Positions 15,211 to 22,880 of a stretch of DNA of 25,244 bases are shown in pieces. Origin of the DNA: Pseudomonadota bacterium (GTDB lineage Bacteria; Pseudomonadota; Alphaproteobacteria; Rhizobiales; Xanthobacteraceae); the NCBI GenBank assembly GCA_023423415.1, contig JAFAFP010000190.1, positions 1 through 25,244 on the forward strand, given 5' to 3'. Every line of letters begins with the position of its first letter. The first letter of the stretch is position 1. The position numbers and the translations under genes were made by a program. The notes under the pieces are model-generated. The model had not been told where the DNA came from. It did not search any database and was given only the letters and a program-made list of their open reading frames with translations.

Positions 15211-16410
15211 CTACTTCTGCGCCGTACCGGCCTTCGCCGGCGGCGCTGCTCCGGTTTGCGGCGTCACCGTCACACCCGGACGGGCCCGCATCAGACCTTC
15301 AACGATGATGCGGTCGTCGGCATCGATACCGCTCTTGATCACGCGATCGCCGTCTGAGAGTTGACCCAAAACCACGTATTTCTGAGCGACAGTGTTGTCA
15401 GGACGAACGACATAGACAAATTTCCGCGCCTGCTCGCTGCCGATGGCCGCATCCGGGATGAGCAACGCCTGATAGGGCGGAGAACCGGGAACCTGCAGAC
15501 GCGCGAACATGCCGGGCGTGAAGATACCCGCCGCATTTGCAAAGGACGCACGGCCACGGATGGTGCCGGTACTCCGGTCGATCACGTTGTCAACGAAGTC
15601 CATACGGCCGACGTGGATGAAATCCGGCTCGTCGATCAGCTTTAATCGCACCAAAGTCGAACCACCGCGCGCTGCGATGTCATTCTTCTTGGAATCCTTG
15701 CCGCCACTTCGCGCCATCCGTTCATAGCGGAGATATGACGCCTCATCGAAGGTGAATTCGAAGCGGACTGGGTCCGTCGACACGATGGTTGCAAGAAGCG
15801 TCGTATTGCCTGTCGTACCGCCGGTAACGAGATTGCCGACGGACACGCGGCGATCGCCGATCCGTCCGGTCACTGGCGCACGCAAGTCGGTGAACTGCAG
15901 ATCGAGCTCGGCTTGACGCACAGCCGCTTCCTGCGCGGCAACGCCAGCCTCGGCGACACGCTTCACCTGCGTGCGCTGATCGAAGACCTGTTGTGTGATG
16001 GTCTTGTCGCGCACCAATTGTGCCGCGCGTTCGAGGTCACCCTCCGCGAACGCAAGATCTGCACGCGCGCGCTGTAAATTGGCTTTCGCCTGATCCAGCG
16101 TGGTCTGGAAAGGCCGCTTGTCAATGGTAAACAGGAGATCGCCCTCCTTTACCATCTGGCCGTCAGTGAAATGAATCTTGTCAAGATAGCCGGACACGCG
16201 TGCGCGAACTTCCACCGAATCGACCGCAACGAACCGACCGACATACTCGTCGAGATCGGTAACGGTGCGCTTGATCGGATTGCTCACGGTCACGGCTGGC
16301 GGCGGCGGAGCCGCCTGCTGCTGTTGACCTTGACCGCAGGCCGCAAGCGCCGCTGCCAGAGAAAGAACCGGCAGCACAGTGCCGAAACGTTTATATTTTT
16401 GTCCAATCAT
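15211..16410 (-). CDS. RND periplasmic adaptor (membrane fusion lipoprotein, AcrA/MexA-like)
   Basis: A 399-residue adaptor that links the RND subunit to an outer-membrane channel. A lipoprotein signal (LSLAAALAAC, lipid-bearing Cys25) anchors it to the inner membrane, then comes a Gln/Pro-rich linker. VDSVEVRARVSGYLDKIHFTDGQMVKEGDLLFTID (in parts) is the first half of the barrel-sandwich/lipoyl domain, next an alpha-hairpin (QAKANLQRARADLAFAEGDLERAAQL), the second lipoyl half at LQFTDLRAPVTGRIGDRRVSVGNLV, and the beta-barrel and membrane-proximal domains. The ATG at 16410 gives a clean lipoprotein signal; longer in-frame starts (16461, and TTG 16485) fall in the predicted promoter. First gene of the efflux operon, eight bases before the pump. 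Confidence 0.95.
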   Translation of the reverse strand: MIGQKYKRFGTVLPVLSLAAALAACGQGQQQQAAPPPPAVTVSNPIKRTVTDLDEYVGRFVAVDSVEVRARVSGYLDKIHFTDGQMVKEGDLLFTIDKRPFQTTLDQAKANLQRARADLAFAEGDLERAAQLVRDKTITQQVFDQRTQVKRVAEAGVAAQEAAVRQAELDLQFTDLRAPVTGRIGDRRVSVGNLVTGGTTGNTTLLATIVSTDPVRFEFTFDEASYLRYERMARSGGKDSKKNDIAARGGSTLVRLKLIDEPDFIHVGRMDFVDNVIDRSTGTIRGRASFANAAGIFTPGMFARLQVPGSPPYQALLIPDAAIGSEQARKFVYVVRPDNTVAQKYVVLGQLSDGDRVIKSGIDADDRIIVEGLMRARPGVTVTPQTGAAPPAKAGTAQK

Positions 16411-16456
16411 CACAGGCTCAAGTGCGTTCGGCAGCCGGAACAAATCGATCCGGCGA

Positions 16457-16485
16457 CACATAGGGGCGCGCGATTTAACTTGCAA
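16457..16485 (-). promoter_or_regulatory. Candidate promoter of the efflux operon
   Basis: On the minus strand TTGCAA (16485-16480) and TATGTG (16462-16457) are separated by 17 bases and lie 47 bases before the adaptor ATG. Four of six -35 bases and three of six -10 bases match the sigma-70 consensus. The spacer includes a GC-palindromic CGCGCG run. It also argues against starting the adaptor further upstream. No operator for a local repressor was recognised. Confidence 0.4.
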
Positions 16486-16546
16486 ACATATGGCCAGCCC
16501 TGCCCCTTAGCCGCAGGCCGGGCAATTGTCCATGCTGCGCAGTGTC

Positions 16547-18109
16547 TTAGCTGGCCTTTGTGTCGGTCTTGGTAGCCGATTGACCGCTCGAAAAACCGCG
16601 GAACCAGTTGCGCCCGAGCAACAGCAGGACCAGGGCGCCATAGACCAAACCGCCAATCACCGCGAGCGTCGCCAGCGTAGCTTCATCGCGGAAAACCGGC
16701 AGGCCGCGATAAAAATATGCCAAGATTTTTGCGGCTAGAAAAATAACTATTCCAAAGACGCAGCCAATCGCAGTCAGAATAACCATCGACCGCTTCAGCC
16801 GCGCGTCCATTGTGATCAGACCGGCTTTTGCCGCAAACCACACGACAAGCCCCATATTCACCCAGGCGCCGATCGCCGTTGCGATCGCGAGCCCGACTTG
16901 CGCCAGCGGCCCCATCAGCAAAATCTTGAACAGGACGTTGACGGCTACAGCGATCAGCGACGCCTTCACTGGCGTTGCGGTGTCGCCGCGCGCAAAAAAT
17001 GGCGCCGTCACGCTGCGGATCAGAACATAGGGTATCAGCCCCAAGGCATAGGCCGCGAGTGTCGCCGCGGCCGCCAGCGCATCGTCGCTGGTGAATTTTC
17101 CACGCAGAAAGAGCGCCCGCATGATGAGTTCTGGAATAATGAGGAAAGCAATCAAGCACGGGACCGTCAGCAGCAGCGTCAATTCTATGGCGCGATTTTG
17201 CGCATGTCGTGCTCCTGCATCATCGCCTGACGCAATCCGGCGCGACATCTCCGGCAGCAACACGGTCCCTACGGCGATTCCGATGACACCGATCGGTAAT
17301 TGATTGATCCGATCGGCATAATATAATGCCGAGATTGCGCCGGCCGCCAGGAAGCTCGCAATGATCGTGTCCGCGAACATCGCAAGCTGCACGCCCGCAG
17401 AGCCAACCGTCGCAGGCCCAAGCGCGCGAAAAAACTTTCGCACATCCTCATCCAGCCTCGGCCGCCGGAAACGAGCCAGCACCTGCGCGCGGCCGGCATC
17501 GCCCATCACCAGCAGCAGTTCGAGAACTCCGGCAATCAGTACGCCCCATGCAGCGGCGTGGCCGGCGGTCGGGAAGAAGACTGCCAGCGACAGTGCGACC
17601 ATCATCGAGAGATTGAGCAGGATCGGCGCCGCAGCCGGAGTCGCGAAGTGATGAATCGAATTCAGGATCCCGCCATAGAGCGTGACCAATGACACCAGCA
17701 GCAGATACGGAAACGTAATTCGCGTCAGTTCGGTCGCGAGCGCGAAGCGTCCGGGATCGTCGTTGAACCCCGGCGCAAGCAGCGAAATCACATCCGGCGT
17801 AAAAGCCAGAGCCAGAGCCAGCAGCACAACCTGACTTGCGAACAACAGCGTGAAGATGCGGTCGCCAAACAGCTTGGCCGGGTCCGGCCCATTCTGCGCA
17901 CGAATGCGCGCATAAGCGGGGACGAAGGCGGCATTGAACGCGCCCTCCGCAAAGATGGCCCGGAAATGGTTGGGAAGCCGGAGTGCAACGAAGAAGGCGT
18001 CCGCGACAGGCCCGGCGCCAAGAATGGCCGCCAGCATGATGTCGCGCATGAAGCCGGTAATGCGCGAAAGCAGCGTGAAGCCGCCAACTGTGAAGATGCG
18101 TCTGATCAC
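16547..18109 (-). CDS. murJ: Lipid II flippase MurJ (MviN family)
   Basis: A 520-residue polytopic inner-membrane protein of the MOP superfamily that moves lipid II to the periplasmic face for peptidoglycan synthesis. The N-terminus has the MurJ signature: LLSRITGFMRDIMLA, then GPVADAFFVALRLPNHFRAIFAEGAFNAAFVPAYAR (in parts), giving the conserved Arg, Asp and EGAF residues of the central cavity. About 14 hydrophobic segments are readable, and NQLPIGVIGIAVGTVLLPEMSRRIASGD is the second family block near residue 270. The start is GTG at 18109; a ribosome site is weak. In many alphaproteobacteria murJ sits near glnD/mutS, but here it is downstream of sugar-nucleotide genes, 72 bases after the aminotransferase. 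Essential function expected. Confidence 0.95.
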   Translation of the reverse strand: MIRRIFTVGGFTLLSRITGFMRDIMLAAILGAGPVADAFFVALRLPNHFRAIFAEGAFNAAFVPAYARIRAQNGPDPAKLFGDRIFTLLFASQVVLLALALAFTPDVISLLAPGFNDDPGRFALATELTRITFPYLLLVSLVTLYGGILNSIHHFATPAAAPILLNLSMMVALSLAVFFPTAGHAAAWGVLIAGVLELLLVMGDAGRAQVLARFRRPRLDEDVRKFFRALGPATVGSAGVQLAMFADTIIASFLAAGAISALYYADRINQLPIGVIGIAVGTVLLPEMSRRIASGDDAGARHAQNRAIELTLLLTVPCLIAFLIIPELIMRALFLRGKFTSDDALAAAATLAAYALGLIPYVLIRSVTAPFFARGDTATPVKASLIAVAVNVLFKILLMGPLAQVGLAIATAIGAWVNMGLVVWFAAKAGLITMDARLKRSMVILTAIGCVFGIVIFLAAKILAYFYRGLPVFRDEATLATLAVIGGLVYGALVLLLLGRNWFRGFSSGQSATKTDTKAS

Positions 18110-18133
18110 GTTGCTGGTCCGAACCGATCACCA

Positions 18134-18149
18134 GCCCGGCATTCCGGGC
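18134..18149. terminator. GC-rich hairpin between aminotransferase and murJ
   Basis: GCCCGG-CATT-CCGGGC is a perfect 6-bp stem with a 4-base loop in the 72-base gap, and a 10-base palindrome GGCCGCGGCC (18161-18170) precedes it in transcription order. There is no T-run, so an intrinsic terminator is unlikely to be efficient; pausing, mRNA protection or no role are equally possible. Confidence 0.25.
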
Positions 18150-18181
18150 CGCAGCATGATGGCCGCGGCCTCTCCACTTGG

Positions 18182-19333
18182 CTAGCGCAAAGCCCGCAGT
18201 ACAGCATCGATGATGCGATCCTGGGTCGGCTCGTCCAGATAGGCATGCATCGGCAGGCTGATCACCTCGTCGGCAAGACGCTCGCTTACCGGCAATCCAA
18301 CCTCGGCGATCGGGAAATCGCGATAAGCGGTCTGGCGATGCAGCGGTTTCGCATAATAGATCGCGGTGGGAATGCCTTCCGCCTGCAAAGCCTTGGCTAG
18401 TCCGTCGCGCTTTCCGGGGGCCAGACGGACGGTGTATTGCGCCCATACCGATGTATAGCCCTCGGGCACGACCGGAACGGTCGCGACATCCTTTAGCGAA
18501 GCCGAATAGCGCTTGGCGACACGATCACGCGTCACGATCTCATCACGAAAAATCTTCAGCTTCTCGATCAGGACCGCCGCCTGGATGGTATCGAGCCGGC
18601 CGGTGAGCCCCAGACGCACATTGTCGTATTTGTCGGTGCCCTGTCCGTGAACGCGAACGCTTTTCAGAACGGCAAGCAGTTCGTCATCATCAGTCAATAT
18701 GGCGCCGCCATCGCCGTAGCAGCCGAGCGGCTTGGCCGGAAAAAAGCTGGTCGCGGTCGCATGACCAAAGGTGCCGATATCGCGACCTTTGTAGGTGGCA
18801 CCAAAACCTTGCGCCGCATCGTCGAGAATGAACAACTTCTCGACCTCAGCGATTTCGGCGACGGCGTCATGGTCCACCGGCAATCCGAACAGATCGACCG
18901 GAATCACCGCCTTGGGCTTCAGCCCCATGGCTTTCGCGGTCTTGATTGCGGACTTCAGGCTCTCGGCATCGATATTGAACGTATCGGCATGCACGTCGAC
19001 AAAAACCGGCGTCGCGCCGATCAAGGCCGCGCATTCTGCCGTCGCGCAGAAGGTGAAGGTCGGGCAGAACACCGCATCGCCCGGGCCAATGCCCTTCGCC
19101 ATCAACGTCATCACCAATGCGTCGGTGCCACTCGAGCAGGACAGGGCATGCTTGGCGCCGCAGAAAGCCGCGAGCTGCTGCTCAAAGGCTGTGACTTCCG
19201 GGCCCATCAGAAACTGGCAGTGATTGAGGACGCGCGTCGTCGCTTCGTCGATCACGCTGCCGAGCCGCCGCCGTTGGGCCGCAACATCGATAAAAGGAAT
19301 CGGACGCTGGTCGATTCGGGCGTGTTGATTCAT
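18182..19333 (-). CDS. DegT/DnrJ/EryC1/StrS sugar aminotransferase (GnnB/WbpE-like)
   Basis: A 383-residue PLP enzyme of the sugar-aminotransferase family, which turns a keto-sugar nucleotide into an amino sugar with glutamate as donor. Marks: IPFIDVAAQRRRL at the N-terminus, ALSCSSGTDAL (PLP phosphate site, ~64-73), TFTFCATAE, FILDDAAQGFGA (Asp172 to the PLP nitrogen), and the Schiff-base Lys201 in SFFPAKPLGCYGDGG. Length is typical. An in-frame TTG at 19342 would add three residues; ATG 19333 was preferred. It follows a Gfo/Idh dehydrogenase by 36 bases, so the pair probably makes a 3-amino sugar: UDP-GlcNAc3N for lipid A (GnnA/GnnB) or a 3-amino uronic acid (WbpB/WbpE). Regiochemistry is inferred from the pairing. 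Confidence 0.94.
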   Translation of the reverse strand: MNQHARIDQRPIPFIDVAAQRRRLGSVIDEATTRVLNHCQFLMGPEVTAFEQQLAAFCGAKHALSCSSGTDALVMTLMAKGIGPGDAVFCPTFTFCATAECAALIGATPVFVDVHADTFNIDAESLKSAIKTAKAMGLKPKAVIPVDLFGLPVDHDAVAEIAEVEKLFILDDAAQGFGATYKGRDIGTFGHATATSFFPAKPLGCYGDGGAILTDDDELLAVLKSVRVHGQGTDKYDNVRLGLTGRLDTIQAAVLIEKLKIFRDEIVTRDRVAKRYSASLKDVATVPVVPEGYTSVWAQYTVRLAPGKRDGLAKALQAEGIPTAIYYAKPLHRQTAYRDFPIAEVGLPVSERLADEVISLPMHAYLDEPTQDRIIDAVLRALR

Positions 19334-19369
19334 CGCGTTCAAAAACTCTGCAGATGGAGGACGAAGACT

Positions 19370-20371
19370 TTAGCCGGCAGCGCGGAACTGTTCGGCAACA
19401 CGGATGGCCGCCTGCGTCGCCTGGCGGTTATCAAGACAGCGCATGGCGACGTCGAGACTTTCCACCCCTTCCTCGCCGGTCACCGGAGGTATCTTGTTCT
19501 CACGCACGGCGCTGACGAAAGCCTGAAGCTCGGCGCGCAACGGCTCCGAGTGTCCGACCGACAAATGCCGCATCGAATAGCTGCCGTCCGGCTGGAAGCC
19601 GAAACATTCGGTGACCTGACGGGTTAGGAGATCGCCGATCAGATACTTCTTACGCGTCGCCACATGCACGGTGCGCGCCTTGAACGGCGTCAGCCAGTTG
19701 GTGTTGATATGCGCGAGCACACCGGACGCCGTACGGAATTGCAGCAGCGCGATGTCCTCGCGTTCGGCCACGGCGCTCGACAATTGCGGCTGCACCTCGA
19801 CGATTTCCGAATCGGTGAACCAACGAATGAGATCGATGTCGTGAACGGCGAGATCGATCACCACACCGACATTCGACATGCGAGGAGGAAACGGCCCGAC
19901 CCGCGTGATGCCGATGGACAGGATATCCTCGTCCTTGATCGCGTCCTTGATCGCCTGCACTGCCGGATTGAAGCGTTCGACATGGCCGACCATCAGCTTC
20001 ACGCCGCGCCGCTTGGCGGCGTCGATGATCTCGCGCCCCTCATCCACATTCGACGCGATCGGCTTTTCCACCAGGACGTGGATCCCACGCTCGATGCATT
20101 TCAGCGCCATCTCGTGATGCAGATGGGTCGGCGCAGCGATAGTCACCGCGTCCAGTCCCGGGCCGAGCAGATCGTCAACGCTCTCAACCGCAGGAACGCC
20201 CAGGATGCGGGTCACCAGTTCACGTTGCTGTTCACTCGGATCCGCGACGCCGACCAGCGTGACGTCGGGCAACCCCGCAAAAACGCGGGCGTGGTTAGCC
20301 CCCATGATGCCGACGCCAATGACGCCGACCCGCAGCGGCCCCGTGGCGCTGCTCTCGACTGCACGAACCAT
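19370..20371 (-). CDS. Gfo/Idh/MocA oxidoreductase, probable UDP-HexNAc 3-dehydrogenase
   Basis: A 333-residue NAD(P)-dependent sugar dehydrogenase. The Rossmann motif VGVIGVGIMGANHARVF begins at residue 15, APTHLHHEMAL and HVLVEKPIA (catalytic Lys of the EKP motif) follow, then KLMVGHVERFNPAV and VVIDLAVHDIDLIRWFT (His/Asp of the active site). The GHVERFNPAV and DLAVHDIDLIR blocks recall UDP-GlcNAc 3-dehydrogenases (GnnA and archaeal relatives), from memory of those sequences. It would oxidise C3 of the sugar for the aminotransferase just downstream. A GGGGG run ten bases before the ATG may serve as ribosome site. Exact substrate (UDP-GlcNAc or UDP-GlcNAcA) is undecided, because a UDP-sugar 6-dehydrogenase is also in the cluster. 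Confidence 0.92.
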   Translation of the reverse strand: MVRAVESSATGPLRVGVIGVGIMGANHARVFAGLPDVTLVGVADPSEQQRELVTRILGVPAVESVDDLLGPGLDAVTIAAPTHLHHEMALKCIERGIHVLVEKPIASNVDEGREIIDAAKRRGVKLMVGHVERFNPAVQAIKDAIKDEDILSIGITRVGPFPPRMSNVGVVIDLAVHDIDLIRWFTDSEIVEVQPQLSSAVAEREDIALLQFRTASGVLAHINTNWLTPFKARTVHVATRKKYLIGDLLTRQVTECFGFQPDGSYSMRHLSVGHSEPLRAELQAFVSAVRENKIPPVTGEEGVESLDVAMRCLDNRQATQAAIRVAEQFRAAG

Positions 20372-20516
20372 TCTCGAATTACCCCCGGCCGAACCGGCCT
20401 GAAACTTGGAATCTGCCTACCACGCCATTCGCAGTTGCGTCATAAATTCGTTTACCCTGTTCAAACACCTTTTGAGTCAAAGCGTTACGAACTCAGACCA
20501 CGACCTAAGACCGAAT

Positions 20517-20533
20517 ACCTCCCGGAAGGAGGT
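20517..20533 (-). terminator. Hairpin after the transaldolase-family gene
   Basis: In the 192-base gap before the Gfo/Idh gene, 31 bases past the transaldolase stop, ACCTCC and GGAGGT form a perfect 6-bp stem with a 5-base loop. On the minus strand it is followed by ATTCGGTCTT, which is only weakly T-rich. The gap is the longest in the sugar-nucleotide cluster and also has TTGACT at 20480-20475, a possible -35, but no good -10 at the right distance. A transcription break here is plausible. Confidence 0.3.
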
Positions 20534-20563
20534 GCAATTTGCCGCAACCGCTGGGTCCGGCGC

Positions 20564-21313
20564 CTATTCGGCCGCCGCGCGCCCGTCCAGGCGGAGCTGC
20601 AGTCCAGCCGCGATCGCATCGTCCCGGAAGGCCTTCACGGCATCGAGGGACAGATCCTCACCGGTCTTGGTCCCCATCGCTGGCAGCTTTTTCAGGACGT
20701 CGGCCGGGGCGGTAATGATGTGGCACCCCATCTGTTCGGCCTCGATCACGTTGTAAGCCTCACGCGTGGACGCCCAGATGATCTCGATATTCGGCGTGGC
20801 GCGGGCCTGCGCGATCGAATCGCGCATCAGGGGGGCGTATTCGATGCCGAAATCGGCCAGCCGGCCGGCAAAGACCGAAACACAGGCTGGCGCACCGCCA
20901 CGCAGCGCATCCACCGCCTTGGCCACTTGCTCGGCGGTGAAGATCGCCGTGAAGTTGATTTTCACCCCCTCCGACGAAAGCGCTCGCACCGCATCGTAAA
21001 GCAGCTCCTTGCGCGTCGTCATCACCGGCAGCTTGACGTAAACGTTCTTGCCCCAGCCGGCGATCACCCGGCCTTGCGCCACCATCTCCGGGATATCGTC
21101 GGAGAACACCTCGAACGAGATGTGCCGGTCCGGCACAGCGGCGACCAGGTCTCGCGCATAGGCCTCATAATCGCGCACACCCGCTTTCTTCAATAGCGAC
21201 GGATTGGTGGTGAAGCCGGCGATCCATTTGTTCTTCGCCATCTCCACGATCTGAGCCTTGTCGGCTCCGTCCGTGAACAGCTTGATCTTCAGGTCGTCGA
21301 GTTTCATCGCCAT
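20564..21313 (-). CDS. Transaldolase-family protein (short TalC/FSA-like type)
   Basis: A 249-residue class I aldolase-fold protein. The (beta/alpha)8 barrel landmarks are: KLFTDGAD (strand 1 Asp), WIAGFTTNPSLLKKAG, NVYVKLPVM with the Schiff-base Lys at ~residue 94, INFTAIFTAEQV, CVSVFAGRLADFG and IIWASTREAYNV. At the position where fructose-6-phosphate aldolase has Tyr (SPYVGR) this protein has Phe (SVFAGR), as in true transaldolases, but it is much shorter than housekeeping TalA/TalB (~315). AAAGG eight bases before the ATG at 21313 decides the start. It lies inside a nucleotide-sugar cluster, not a pentose-phosphate locus, so it may build or split a sugar for a surface glycan. Family firm; reaction and substrate unknown. 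Confidence 0.9.
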   Translation of the reverse strand: MAMKLDDLKIKLFTDGADKAQIVEMAKNKWIAGFTTNPSLLKKAGVRDYEAYARDLVAAVPDRHISFEVFSDDIPEMVAQGRVIAGWGKNVYVKLPVMTTRKELLYDAVRALSSEGVKINFTAIFTAEQVAKAVDALRGGAPACVSVFAGRLADFGIEYAPLMRDSIAQARATPNIEIIWASTREAYNVIEAEQMGCHIITAPADVLKKLPAMGTKTGEDLSLDAVKAFRDDAIAAGLQLRLDGRAAAE

Positions 21314-21394
21314 GACGTCGGCCTTTGTGCATTGCATGATACGAACATGCCGGTCCGCTTACGAACCAAGTGTAGCACAAAAACGGCAGCGGGC

Positions 21395-22822
21395 TTAAGA
21401 GCGGCTATAATCGTCCTCAATACGGACAATATCGTCCTCGCCGAGATAGCTGCCAGTCTGGACTTCGATCAATTCCAGATCGATCTTTCCCGGATTTTCG
21501 AGCCGGTGCGGCGAACCCATCGGAATGTAGATCGACTGGTTCTCGTGCAGCGTGGTCACCTGCTCGCCAATCGTGACACGCGCCGTACCGCGCACCACGA
21601 TCCAATGCTCGGCGCGGTGATTGTGGTACTGTAAAGAAAGCCGACCGCCCTTCTTCACGACGATCCGCTTCACTTGATAGCGATCGCCATTATCGAGGGA
21701 CTGGTAGTTGCCCCACGGCCGATGCACACGGATGTGATCCTCGGTAACAGCCGGCGCCACGTCCTTCAACGTCTGCACCAGCCGCTTCATTTCGGCTGTG
21801 TTCTTGCGGTCGGCGATCAGCACCGCATCTTCGCTCGCCACGACAACAAGGTCCTGCACACCGAAGAGCGCGACCAGCGGCTTCTCGGAGGAAGCGAATG
21901 AGTTTTTGGAATCGACAAAAACAGCATTGCCCTGCGCGGCATTGCCATTTTCGTCCCGTTCGGACAATTCCCAGACCGCATGCCACGACCCGACATCCGA
22001 CCAGCCGTAGGAAACCGGAATGACGGCGGTGCGTTTTGTTTTCTCCATCACCGCATAGTCGATCGATGTCGCGCGAGCACGCGCAAAGCCTTCTGGATCG
22101 ATCGTAACAAAGCCGAGGTCTTTGCCGGCCGCTTCAATCGCTGCGGTTGCTGCCGTCACGGTCTCAGCTTCGAACGCGCTGTACTCGGCAATCAGGGTCT
22201 CTGCTGCAAAAACGAAATTGCCGGAATTCCACAGATAGCCTTGCGCAATGTAATCCTGCGCGGTTTTTGCATCCGGCTTTTCGACAAAACGCTCGACCGT
22301 AAAGATATCACCATGCAGCTTCGCGCCGGGACAGATATAACCGTATTCCGTTGCTGGCCGGTCAGGCTTCACACCGAATGTGACAATGCGCCCCTCCCGC
22401 GCCGCGCTTGCAGCCTCTCGGCACGCTGCAACGAAAGCAGTCTTGTCGGTAACGACATGATCGGCAGCCAGCGCCACCAGAACCGGATCGCTGTCACGGC
22501 GCGAAGCGAAAACAGCACCAGCAGCGATGGCTGGGCCGGAGTCGCGCCGCATCGGTTCGAGCAGGATATCGGCCTCGATGCCGATCTCGCTAAGCTGTTC
22601 CTTGACGATGAAACGATACTGGCTGTTGGTGATGATGATCGGACGCGCGAACACCGCAGCGTCCGAAACCCGCAACATCGTTTCCTGGAACGTGGACCTG
22701 GAGCCGAGCAGCGGAAGAAACTGCTTCGGCCGCCCTTCGCGCGACGATGGCCAAAGGCGCGTGCCGGCGCCGCCACACATAACGAGCGGAACAATGTGGT
22801 CAGACTGGATCGTTTGGTTCAT
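21395..22822 (-). CDS. Mannose-1-phosphate guanylyltransferase / mannose-6-phosphate isomerase
   Basis: A 475-residue bifunctional type II enzyme (ManC/CpsB/AlgA/WbpW family). It supplies GDP-mannose for polysaccharide or LPS: the C-terminal cupin isomerises fructose-6-P to mannose-6-P and the N-terminal nucleotidyltransferase couples mannose-1-P to GTP. The pyrophosphorylase signature GGAGTRLWPSSREGRPKQFL spans residues 17-36. The second block is FVEKPDAKTAQDYIAQGYLWNSGNF (in parts). The cupin carries RPWGNYQSLD and the metal-binding LQYHNHRAEHWIVVRGTA. A phosphomannomutase must come from elsewhere. The ATG at 22822 has no clear ribosome site, but no other start gives the complete first strand. 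Middle of the minus-strand sugar cluster. Confidence 0.96.
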   Translation of the reverse strand: MNQTIQSDHIVPLVMCGGAGTRLWPSSREGRPKQFLPLLGSRSTFQETMLRVSDAAVFARPIIITNSQYRFIVKEQLSEIGIEADILLEPMRRDSGPAIAAGAVFASRRDSDPVLVALAADHVVTDKTAFVAACREAASAAREGRIVTFGVKPDRPATEYGYICPGAKLHGDIFTVERFVEKPDAKTAQDYIAQGYLWNSGNFVFAAETLIAEYSAFEAETVTAATAAIEAAGKDLGFVTIDPEGFARARATSIDYAVMEKTKRTAVIPVSYGWSDVGSWHAVWELSERDENGNAAQGNAVFVDSKNSFASSEKPLVALFGVQDLVVVASEDAVLIADRKNTAEMKRLVQTLKDVAPAVTEDHIRVHRPWGNYQSLDNGDRYQVKRIVVKKGGRLSLQYHNHRAEHWIVVRGTARVTIGEQVTTLHENQSIYIPMGSPHRLENPGKIDLELIEVQTGSYLGEDDIVRIEDDYSRS

Positions 22823-22880
22823 GAAAACTTAAAATCGCAAGGGTGATCGATGGTCCTCGCGGCCTTAAACCACGGGGGCC

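Noticed and set aside
17448..18446. 332-codon minus-strand frame bridging murJ and the aminotransferase
   Set aside because: Same strand but another frame than both real genes, overlapping each extensively; no motif.
19664..21196. 510-codon open frame on the + strand
   Set aside because: It runs antisense through the Gfo/Idh gene, the non-coding gap and most of the transaldolase gene. The translation is rich in Arg/His/Asp with no family motif, as expected of a shadow frame in GC-rich DNA; both opposite-strand genes have full signatures.
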